Positions 8,084-13,324 of a stretch of 13,324 nt of DNA are shown in pieces. The stretch covers positions 1-13,324 of the forward strand of contig PWZW01000199.1 in assembly GCA_003567255.1 (NCBI GenBank). The letters are read 5' to 3'. Within the stretch, counting starts at the first letter, position 1. Every line of letters begins with the position of its first letter. A program made the translations under genes and the position numbers. Below the pieces are notes generated by a model. The model was given only the letters and a program-made list of their open reading frames with translations. It did not search any database and was not told where the DNA came from. This stretch comes from Puniceicoccaceae bacterium. Lineage in GTDB: Bacteria; Verrucomicrobiota; Verrucomicrobiia; Opitutales; Coraliomargaritaceae.

Positions 8084-8092
8084 TTATTCACA
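8084..8092 (+). promoter_or_regulatory. DnaA box in the dnaA leader
   Basis: TTATTCACA matches the DnaA box consensus TTWTNCACA exactly. It lies 21 bases ahead of the dnaA ATG, so bound DnaA would sit on the 5' leader or promoter of its own gene. Autorepression through such a box is established for dnaA of other bacteria; here it is inferred from position. Confidence 0.6.
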
Positions 8093-8340
8093 TAGATTGT
8101 AGCGACTTCGTTTCCAACTTAAAAAATCCCCGATTTGCTCGTGAGCGGTGCTCCTATCTGACACTCAGCCAACGCCCACGCCACTAAACTTTCGGAGTTT
8201 TAAAAAACTAATCACTCATCATACTGTAAATCAAGGGCTTAAGGAATTGTAAAAATAAAATTTAGGCAGAAATTGAAAGATCAAACACGATGTGGCTGAA
8301 GAATCTTAGCCAATCGATGCCGACCCCATCAACAAAGCTC

Positions 8341-8355
8341 AAGGGATCCTCCCTT
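8341..8355. repeat. Short inverted repeat inside the origin-like region
   Basis: AAGGGA and TCCCTT are separated by three bases, giving a 6-bp stem. No T-run follows on the plus strand. It may be a small structural element of the region or chance. Confidence 0.3.
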
Positions 8356-8378
8356 TGCAAGGCCAACTTCCTAACATC

Positions 8379-8387
8379 TTATTCACA
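8379..8387 (+). promoter_or_regulatory. DnaA box in the origin-like region
   Basis: Second exact TTATTCACA, identical over 11 bases (CTTATTCACAT) to the copy at the dnaA leader and in the same orientation. It is followed directly by an AT-rich, T-rich strand (8388-8420), an arrangement seen in origins where a DnaA box borders the unwinding element. Confidence 0.55.
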
Positions 8388-8638
8388 TTTTTACGTGCAA
8401 AACTTTTTCCCATTTTTTTGCTCCTTACTACACCTTTGTTACACTTTCGTTACTTGCTGATATTGGGCTTTTTTCAACACTTATCCGAAGGATTTTTTAC
8501 CTAGGCAAATTACCGTTATTTAAAAAATTTCCCAATTTGGCATCAAAAATTATTTTCGACACTTTCGCTGCACTAAAGTTTGACCTTTAGCAAGGTGGCC
8601 AAGACCGTGCTTGCGTTGATTAAGGACTAACTTCGCCA

Positions 8639-9463
8639 ATGCTCACTATGGATTCTTTCACTCAATACGTCGTACCACCGAAAAAACGGATCTCGCTTGA
8701 GGATTTCAGCTCAGATCCCGATAACGAGCTCTCGGCCGGTAAGTCGGAGTCAAAAAAAGAGCTCGCAGAATTAACCGAGCGTCTGGCGGATTTACAACAG
8801 CGGTTTTTTGTCGATCGTCGCCGCCGCTTTCTGATCATCTTACAAGGCCTCGATACCAGCGGGAAAAACGGAACGATCAAACATGTTTTTCGCGCGGTTA
8901 ACCCTCAAGGAGTGCATGTTGCGAGCTTTGATAAACCATCTACTCGCGAACTCTCCCATGATTACATGTGGAGAGTTCACCAGCAGGCTCCTCGCCTCGG
9001 CGAAATAATGATTTTTGATCGCAGCCATTATGAAGACGTCCTTGCCGTGCGCGTGAATCACTTAAAACCACAAGCCGTTTGGCAAAAGCGTTATCGGCAC
9101 ATCAGAGAATTTGAAAGGATGCTCTGTGACGAAGATACGACGGTTTTGAAGTTTTTCCTTCATATTGACCGCAATACTCAACGTAAGCGCCTCCAGCATC
9201 GCCTCGATATCCCCGAAAAAAACTGGAAATTTGATACCTCAGATTTGATCGCGCGCTCAAAGTGGAACGACTATATCAAAGCCTACGAAGACGTTTTCTA
9301 CGAAACGAGCTCCCCAAAGGCGCCTTGGTTCATTATTCCTTCCAACAAAAAGTGGGCGAGAAATCTAATCGTTGCGCGGATCATGGTGAGCTATCTCGAT
9401 CAAATGCATCTCTCCTACCCGAAGGTGGACTTCGATCCAAACTCAATCCATATACCGATCTAA
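8639..9463 (+). CDS. Polyphosphate kinase 2 family protein (class III-like polyphosphate:nucleotide phosphotransferase)
   Basis: A 274-residue cytoplasmic enzyme of usual PPK2 length, expected to move phosphate from polyphosphate to AMP or ADP. Walker A is GLDTSGKNG (residues 70-78), with the PPK2-specific Asp72 and Lys76. Walker B is MIFDRSHYEDV (about 124-134) with the Asp127-Arg128 pair. The lid module follows (RKRLQHRLDIPEKNWKF, about 182-198), then SDLIARSKWNDYIKAYEDVF and the C-terminal APWFIIPSNKKWARNLIVA, all typical. The form LQGLDTSGKNGTIKHV and VNPQGVHVASF matches the class III branch, some of which phosphorylate both AMP and ADP, rather than class I; this subclass call is from memory. 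A possible SD (AAGGA, 8622-8626) is 12 bases from the ATG, a long spacing. Divergent from dnaA, with no visible polyphosphate synthase (ppk1) nearby. Confidence 0.93.
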   Translation: MLTMDSFTQYVVPPKKRISLEDFSSDPDNELSAGKSESKKELAELTERLADLQQRFFVDRRRRFLIILQGLDTSGKNGTIKHVFRAVNPQGVHVASFDKPSTRELSHDYMWRVHQQAPRLGEIMIFDRSHYEDVLAVRVNHLKPQAVWQKRYRHIREFERMLCDEDTTVLKFFLHIDRNTQRKRLQHRLDIPEKNWKFDTSDLIARSKWNDYIKAYEDVFYETSSPKAPWFIIPSNKKWARNLIVARIMVSYLDQMHLSYPKVDFDPNSIHIPI

Positions 9464-9529
9464 GCTGATAAGCATTCCCTTTTCGGCTTGGTCTTGGATC
9501 ACGAAGCGGTGCTTCAAACGTTGCTAAGG
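9464..9529. terminator. Convergent intergenic spacer with a short hairpin
   Basis: GAAGC (9503-9507) and GCTTC (9511-9515) around a GGT loop form a 5-bp hairpin between the convergent ppk2 and LolA-like genes. There is no T-run on either side, so it is at best a weak transcription end for both genes. Confidence 0.2.
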
Positions 9530-10330
9530 TCAGAAGTCCTCAGCAAAAAACGTATCGAATAATCCTGGATTCACGGTCATTTCTTGAAGCGTTATTTCGC
9601 CAACAAATTCACTATCAATAAGCATGCGGATCTTTGATGGGAGCTGGAGTGATTGAACTGTCCTGTGATCAGAGAATTCCCTCCGGGTGAGCCGGTCCCC
9701 TACTTTTTCTTCGAAAAAAACCACCTGAAAATGCTCAAAATCAACCCCGAGGCGGGCAAAAGCGCCTCCTGTGAAATTACCACGTAAAATCAGAATAGGG
9801 CCATCTTCTGTTACCTCCTTCGTTTCCGTAAACAAATCGGCACCCGAACGCGAGAGGCTAACCAGTCGGCTTACAAAACGAACCTCATCGAGTAAGGCGT
9901 CCAGTATTTTTGCCTCCGAAAAAAGGCTTTCACCCTTTTCGCCTGAGATGTGTCCCGAGTGTTTTTCCCAGCGTTCGGTGCCGTCAAAACCCCGCACGAA
10001 CTCGCCGCTATTTCCTGAAACGTGTAGGCGCCAGCGGTCAGGTCGTTTTCTGTAGAACTGAAAGTTTAGGCTTTGCTCGTTGGTCGAAAATATGCCTCGA
10101 AGACCTAGAGAGTGAAAATTTGCCAGAGCTAATCTACCACCACTGCTTTCAAAGTGCTGATCCAAAATACTTCGCATCGATGGAGGGTCGTAGACATCGG
10201 AAGTTTCCACGGCATACGTTGAGGCGCATATCAGAAAAAACCCGATAAACCAAACTCCCCTATGTATTCCTCTGAGAATCATTTTCAATGGTGATGCATC
10301 GATCTCAAGAAACTTGAGTAACTTGGTCAA
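9530..10330 (-). CDS. Exported LolA/LolB-fold-like protein of unknown function
   Basis: A 266-residue protein with a hydrophobic signal core VWFIGFFLICASTYA and a likely signal peptidase I site after STYA (about residue 40). The residue before Cys34 is Ile, so it is not a good lipobox. The mature part is beta-rich, with HFESSGGRLALANFHSLGLRG, then FQFYRKRPDRWRLHV and GFDGTERWEKHSG. This pattern recalls lipoprotein-sorting (LolA-like) periplasmic proteins, which bind lipid in an open beta-barrel; the link is by pattern only. The start is uncertain. The TTG at 10330 has GAGG seven bases ahead (10338-10341) and overlaps the coaC stop as TTGA, which suggests translational coupling. An ATG at 10282 would give a more ordinary 24-residue signal peptide but has no SD. 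Last gene of the pyrG-side cluster. Confidence 0.6.
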   Translation of the reverse strand: MTKLLKFLEIDASPLKMILRGIHRGVWFIGFFLICASTYAVETSDVYDPPSMRSILDQHFESSGGRLALANFHSLGLRGIFSTNEQSLNFQFYRKRPDRWRLHVSGNSGEFVRGFDGTERWEKHSGHISGEKGESLFSEAKILDALLDEVRFVSRLVSLSRSGADLFTETKEVTEDGPILILRGNFTGGAFARLGVDFEHFQVVFFEEKVGDRLTRREFSDHRTVQSLQLPSKIRMLIDSEFVGEITLQEMTVNPGLFDTFFAEDF

Positions 10331-10884
10331 TCCAAGACCTCGATCACTCGCTCAATTATCTTGGGTACTTGGGCCAATTTTCCCAAACCTTCATACCCGC
10401 ATGCCAGCATGCCGGTCTCCGGTTCGACAAAATGATACCCGCGTGCCGCTAACGTCTTGCGATTGGCTACAGTTGCGGGGTGCGCATACATTTTGCCGTT
10501 CATCGCGGGTGCCAGCAGCACAGGTGCGAGAGTGGCCAGATGAATAGAGGTTAAAAGATCACCTGCTTGCCCATGAGCAAATTGCGCCAGACAGTGTGCC
10601 GTCGCCGGGGCAACCAAGAGAAGATCCGCCCGGTCCGCCAAATCAATGTGATCGGGTTGCCAGCCTTTACCTTCCTCCCACAAGTCAGCGGCGACAGGAT
10701 TTTTTGACAAGGTCTGGAGGGTCAGAGGAGTAATGAATTCCTGGGCAGCTCGCGTAAGCACCGGATACACCTCCGCACCCTCCTCACGCAGGCGACTAAC
10801 GATTTCGGCCGCCTTATACGCGGCTATAGATCCCGTGACACCCAGGATAACCGTTTTGCCAACCAATCTGCGGGATGATGCCAT
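10327..10884 (-). CDS. coaC: Stand-alone phosphopantothenoylcysteine decarboxylase-type flavoprotein (CoaC domain)
   Basis: A 185-residue FMN protein of the HFCD family, expected to decarboxylate 4'-phosphopantothenoylcysteine to 4'-phosphopantetheine in coenzyme A synthesis. Seen in order from the ATG at 10884: the FMN-binding start VILGVTGSIAAYKA; catalytic His79 in HIDLADRADLLLVAPATA; PAMNGKMYAHPAT with Asn129; and the substrate-recognition flap GMLACGYEGLGKL with Cys162. In most bacteria this domain is fused to the CTP-dependent ligase CoaB (about 400 residues in all). Here the frame stops right after CoaC, and the next gene is unrelated. CoaB must be elsewhere, unless this is another HFCD-family decarboxylase. 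An in-frame TTG at 10893 would add three residues; the ATG is preferred. It lies 28 bases after the DUF5069-like gene and overlaps the following gene by four bases. Confidence 0.85.
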   Translation of the reverse strand: MASSRRLVGKTVILGVTGSIAAYKAAEIVSRLREEGAEVYPVLTRAAQEFITPLTLQTLSKNPVAADLWEEGKGWQPDHIDLADRADLLLVAPATAHCLAQFAHGQAGDLLTSIHLATLAPVLLAPAMNGKMYAHPATVANRKTLAARGYHFVEPETGMLACGYEGLGKLAQVPKIIERVIEVLD

Positions 10885-10912
10885 AGAATCCAAAGTCCGA
10901 AACTACGGGCAC

Positions 10913-11476
10913 CTATCCCCGCCGTTCCCGCACCCATTCCGAAATCTTTTCAGGCTTACCCATGTATGCCCACGCTACGCGCAAGAATTCAGCGGGATGA
11001 ATGTTATTTTCCTTGAAAAATTTTCGGTCACCTCCGCAGCAATACATCAAATCCCGGGGCATCTCCCCTTTGAGTTTTGCCTCTGCTTTGGGTATGAGGC
11101 GGGGGAGCCACTCGATGCCGTCGAGGCCTTCGCTCTTTGGGGGCAGCGCGTCCATCGATATTTCGTGGGTTGATCGCTCTCCGCTTTGCTCCGTCAGAAA
11201 ATAGTCCCTGCGCGCTTCCGACACCATCAGGAAAGTACTAAAGTCTGGCTCACCCCGTTCGCAAAAATCTTCTACAAAATCATAAACCTCAATCGGTTTT
11301 AAACCAATAGACGCTAGTGAGGAAACCGTTTCATCATCGAAGAAAGAGTCTGCCTCCCGTCCCCCGGCTTTATAGGCACGGACGCCCTCAGTCCAAATAT
11401 CAAGAAGTGTTTTTTGATAGGTGTATGCTTCCATAGCCGAAAGTACTAACGGTAAACCCCCCTCTTGGCAACCCAT
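10913..11476 (-). CDS. DUF5069-like protein
   Basis: A 187-residue soluble protein without signal or membrane segments. The C-terminal half (LPRLIPKAEAKLKGEMPRDL, then CCGGDRKFFKENNIHPAEFL and ISEWVRER) has the pattern I associate with DUF5069, a domain frequent in Verrucomicrobiota and of unknown function. The N-terminal half is helical (LLDIWTEGVRAYKAG; FFDDETVSSLASIGLKPIEVYDFVEDFCERG). Two starts are possible: ATG 11476, only 15 bases after the pyrG stop, and ATG 11434 (MEAYTYQKTL), which removes 14 residues of unremarkable sequence but has no SD. The second looks more like a real N-terminus. It sits between pyrG and coaC on the same strand and is probably co-transcribed with both. Function unknown; context alone hints at a link to nucleotide or CoA metabolism. 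Confidence 0.7.
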   Translation of the reverse strand: MGCQEGGLPLVLSAMEAYTYQKTLLDIWTEGVRAYKAGGREADSFFDDETVSSLASIGLKPIEVYDFVEDFCERGEPDFSTFLMVSEARRDYFLTEQSGERSTHEISMDALPPKSEGLDGIEWLPRLIPKAEAKLKGEMPRDLMYCCGGDRKFFKENNIHPAEFLRVAWAYMGKPEKISEWVRERRG

Positions 11477-11491
11477 GCTCGGATAAAAACC

Positions 11492-13117
11492 TTACCGCTT
11501 GTATTTCAAGGCAGCAGCCACAAAATTGGCAAATAAAGGATGCGGTTGATGTGGTTTTGACTTAAACTCAGGATGAAATTGAACGCCGACGTACCAAGGA
11601 TGATCCTTCACTTCGACAATCTCGACTAATCCACGCTCGCGGTTTTCTCCAGCGATTAAAAGGCCTTTCTCCTCAAGTGCTTTCCGGTACTTGTTGTTAA
11701 ATTCGTACCGATGGCGATGCCTTTCTTGAATGAGCGCCTCACCGTAAGCGGCAAAACTAAGCGAGGCTTCGTCCAAAGCACAAGGGCACGCGCCCAACCG
11801 CATCGTTGCCCCTTTATTCTCAATCTCCAACTGATCCTCCATGATCGCGATAACCGGATGGGGCGTTTCCGGATCAAACTCAGTACTGTTGGCATCGTCG
11901 AGCCCCGCCATGTTTCGAGCAAACTCGATCACTGCAATCTGCATTCCCAAGCAAAGACCAAAATAGGGAATTCCGTTTTCCCGAGCGTATTTTGCAGCTG
12001 CTATTTTGCCTTCAGTCCCACGATCGCCAAAGCCACCCGGTATCAAGATTCCATCCAAAGCATGCAACCGCCGGGTCTCGCTCAAAGATAAATCCTCTGC
12101 GTCCACCCGAACGATTTTGACTTCGCAATCGTTCGCAATCCCAGCATGGGCGATGCTCTCGTAAACTGATTTGTAAGCGTCTTGCAGGTCGATGTATTTT
12201 CCCACTACCCCAATCTCGACCTTGTGCCTCGGTGCTTTCAAACGGCGGACAATGTCGTGCCAAACCTTCATGTCAGAATCTCTTGCATCCAAGCCAAGAT
12301 GTTCTACGACAATGTCATCCAAATTTTCCGCCTTAAGCGCCAAAGGAAGTTCATAAATGGATGTTTCCACATCCATTTCCTCAATTACCGATTTTATCGG
12401 AACGTTGCAAAACATGCTGAGTTTTTCCCTCAAGTCACGGGTCATCGAATGTTCCATACGGCAGATGAGCACGTCCGGCTGAATCCCAATCTCCCTAAGC
12501 TTTGCGACACTTTGCTGGCTTGGCTTTGTTTTCAACTCTCCAGCCGCCCGTAAAAACGGTAAGAGCGTGCAATGCAGGAACATGCAATTTCGAGGACCCA
12601 CTTCCAGGGCAAATTGACGCATGGCCTCAAGAAAGGGTAATCCTTCAATGTCTCCCGTTGTACCACCAATTTCTGTCATGAGGACATCGACACCCTCGGC
12701 CGCTGAGTAAATACGCTCTTTGATTGCATTGGTCACGTGTGGGATCACTTGAACCGTCGCGCCGAGGTAGTCACCCCGACGCTCTTTCTGGATCACACTC
12801 TCGTAAACCTGACCTGAGGTAAGATTGTTAAAGCGTCCCAGTTGACCGGAAGTGAATCGTTCGTAATGCCCCAAATCCAAATCTGTTTCTGCCCCGTCGT
12901 CCAAAACATAAACCTCACCATGTTGGAAAGGACTCATTGTTCCGGGATCCACATTCAGATACGGGTCAAATTTTTGAATGCGTACACTTAACCCACGCTG
13001 CTCTAGAAGCGCTCCAAGTGCAGCTGCAGTTAAACCCTTCCCCAGAGAAGATACCACCCCTCCGGTGATAAAAATATATTTAGCATCCTTTGATTTACTC
13101 ATCTTATGGAAAGGCAT
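11492..13117 (-). CDS. pyrG: CTP synthase
   Basis: A 541-residue enzyme (E. coli 545) that makes CTP from UTP, ATP and glutamine, the last step of pyrimidine nucleotide synthesis. The N-terminal amidoligase domain begins KYIFITGGVVSSLGKG (P-loop) and contains DPYLNVDPGTMSPFQHGEV and EIGGTTGDIEGLPFLEA. The C-terminal class I glutaminase domain has LIPGGFGDRG, the nucleophile in GLCLGMQ (Cys389) and the rest of the triad in GVQFHPEF (His515, Glu517). The ATG at 13117 is chosen because GGAAGG (13123-13128) lies five bases ahead. Starts at 13156 (longer) and 13102 (MSKSKDAKYIF) are possible, the latter lacking an SD. It heads the cluster pyrG, DUF5069-like, coaC, LolA-like, and is divergent from the transposase fragment. 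CTP also feeds the CoaB step of CoA synthesis. Confidence 0.97.
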   Translation of the reverse strand: MPFHKMSKSKDAKYIFITGGVVSSLGKGLTAAALGALLEQRGLSVRIQKFDPYLNVDPGTMSPFQHGEVYVLDDGAETDLDLGHYERFTSGQLGRFNNLTSGQVYESVIQKERRGDYLGATVQVIPHVTNAIKERIYSAAEGVDVLMTEIGGTTGDIEGLPFLEAMRQFALEVGPRNCMFLHCTLLPFLRAAGELKTKPSQQSVAKLREIGIQPDVLICRMEHSMTRDLREKLSMFCNVPIKSVIEEMDVETSIYELPLALKAENLDDIVVEHLGLDARDSDMKVWHDIVRRLKAPRHKVEIGVVGKYIDLQDAYKSVYESIAHAGIANDCEVKIVRVDAEDLSLSETRRLHALDGILIPGGFGDRGTEGKIAAAKYARENGIPYFGLCLGMQIAVIEFARNMAGLDDANSTEFDPETPHPVIAIMEDQLEIENKGATMRLGACPCALDEASLSFAAYGEALIQERHRHRYEFNNKYRKALEEKGLLIAGENRERGLVEIVEVKDHPWYVGVQFHPEFKSKPHQPHPLFANFVAAALKYKR

Positions 13118-13122
13118 AAAGA

Positions 13123-13134
13123 CCTTCCCCTCCC
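13123..13134 (-). promoter_or_regulatory. Strong purine-rich ribosome binding site of pyrG
   Basis: On the minus strand GGGAGGGGAAGG ends five bases before the ATG at 13117. It is the clearest Shine-Dalgarno sequence in the window and decides the pyrG start. Confidence 0.6.
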
Positions 13135-13176
13135 AACCAAGCCAAATCTTACCCACTCTCCAATAAAACCTTGCCT

Positions 13177-13197
13177 AAATATAGCCTGGCTATATTT
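13177..13197. repeat. Perfect 21-bp palindrome in front of the RAYT gene
   Basis: AAATATAGCC, one T, then its exact reverse complement GGCTATATTT, followed on the plus strand by TT. It ends eight bases ahead of the transposase ATG. A plus-strand terminator reading is unlikely because no plus-strand gene lies to the left (pyrG points the other way). Since REP-associated transposases recognise nearby palindromic REP sequences, this is a candidate REP/substrate or operator. It also lies in the pyrG promoter region. Confidence 0.7.
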
Positions 13198-13205
13198 TTG
13201 TGGTT

Positions 13206-13324
13206 ATGAAGCGTAGTCGAATGAATATAGGTGGTGGTTTGTTTCATTGCATTTCCCGGACGGTGGGTGGGGAGGCTTTGTTGGGGGATGCGGAAAAGGG
13301 GGTGTTTTGTCGGATGCTGGAGCG
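13206..13324 (+). mobile_element. REP-associated tyrosine transposase (RAYT, Y1/IS200-like), N-terminal fragment cut by the window edge
   Basis: From ATG 13206 an open frame of 39 full codons runs off the window: MKRSRMNIGGGLFHCISR, then TVGGEALLGDAEKGVFCRML. The HCISR stretch corresponds to the N-terminal YHVISRG-type motif of Y1_Tnp/RAYT proteins, which are single-domain HUH relatives acting on single-stranded palindromic REP DNA. The catalytic HUH and tyrosine motifs lie beyond the edge, so intactness cannot be judged. There is no good SD (GTGG just before the ATG). The coding strand is strikingly G-rich (runs such as GGTGGGTGGGGAGG) compared with neighbouring genes, which suggests separate ancestry. 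Divergent from pyrG and preceded by a perfect palindrome. Confidence 0.75.

Larger units (their letters stand above)
8063..8638. other. Candidate replication origin / dnaA regulatory region
   Basis: A 576-base non-coding stretch between divergent dnaA and ppk2. It holds two exact copies of CTTATTCACAT, which contain the DnaA box TTATTCACA (8084-8092 and 8379-8387). One-mismatch boxes include TTTTTCCCA (8404-8412) and TTTTCGACA (8553-8561), with related sequences at 8471-8489 (TTTTCAACA, TTATCCGAA). AT-rich tracts at about 8200-8275, 8388-8420 and 8505-8557 could serve as unwinding elements. Position beside dnaA, size and box content fit a bacterial oriC, but box number is modest, all exact boxes have the same orientation, and dnaN is absent. 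It could instead be mainly the dnaA promoter. No protein-coding frame of note was found in it. Confidence 0.5.

Noticed and set aside
8200..8282. Promoter for dnaA on the minus strand (TTTACA or TATGAT-like hexamers)
   Set aside because: Each hexamer lacks a credible partner at 16-18 bases; the region is AT-rich, so such matches are expected by chance.
8281..8378. Possible small RNA or tRNA in the dnaA-ppk2 gap
   Set aside because: No cloverleaf, and only one short 6-bp hairpin without a T-run; not enough to call an RNA gene.
10733..11173. 146-residue plus-strand frame across the coaC/DUF5069 junction
   Set aside because: Antisense to two supported genes and without coding character.
13171..13197. 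TTGCCT followed by TATATT as a sigma70-type promoter for the transposase
   Set aside because: The spacing is only about 14 bases and the elements overlap the palindrome, so the match is no better than chance.
1..13324. CRISPR array, prophage, toxin-antitoxin or defence island
   Set aside because: No regularly spaced repeats, integrase, phage structural genes or paired small toxin/antitoxin frames were seen; apart from the right-edge transposase the content is housekeeping-like.

Overview
The window looks like a chromosomal segment from a member of the Verrucomicrobiota, most likely class Opitutia (Puniceicoccales/Opitutales-like). This rests on remembered resemblance, not on a search: the DUF5069-like protein, the small unnamed protein directly behind dnaA, the multi-domain antiporter and the type of REP-associated transposase at the right edge all fit that group. 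Base composition is moderate, and several genes have poor or no Shine-Dalgarno sequences.

Layout, left to right. (1) 16-861 is a tandem universal stress protein on the minus strand, divergent from a plus-strand pair: a RidA-family deaminase-like protein and an orphan, short GspF/PilC-type membrane protein (1012-2512). (2) Convergent to these lies a minus-strand pair: a CvfB/YitL-like S1 RNA-binding protein (2538-3380) and, upstream of it, a large CPA2 cation:proton antiporter with two USP domains and a C-terminal PTS EIIA-like domain (3478-5976). (3) A minus-strand dnaA (6653-8062) is followed after 13 bases by an unnamed 167-residue protein. (4) A 576-base non-coding region (8063-8638) carries two exact TTATTCACA DnaA boxes, degenerate boxes and AT-rich tracts. 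It is a credible candidate for the replication origin and/or the dnaA autoregulatory region. (5) A plus-strand class III-like polyphosphate kinase 2 follows (8639-9463). (6) Convergent to it is a minus-strand, apparently coupled cluster: pyrG (CTP synthase), a DUF5069-like protein, a stand-alone CoaC flavoprotein and an exported LolA/LolB-like protein whose TTG start overlaps the coaC stop. (7) At the right edge, divergent from pyrG, is the first 39 codons of a REP-associated tyrosine transposase (RAYT, Y1/IS200-like). A perfect 21-bp palindrome sits eight bases ahead of its start.

Most of the content is core or housekeeping: replication initiation, CTP and coenzyme A synthesis, nucleotide phosphorylation from polyphosphate, ion homeostasis and stress. 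CTP is used by CoaB, so pyrG and coaC are metabolically linked. The parts least explained by standard annotation are the RAYT with its palindrome, the origin-like region with its dnaA-linked partner gene, and the CoaC that lacks its usual CoaB half. No rRNA, tRNA or CRISPR array was recognised.
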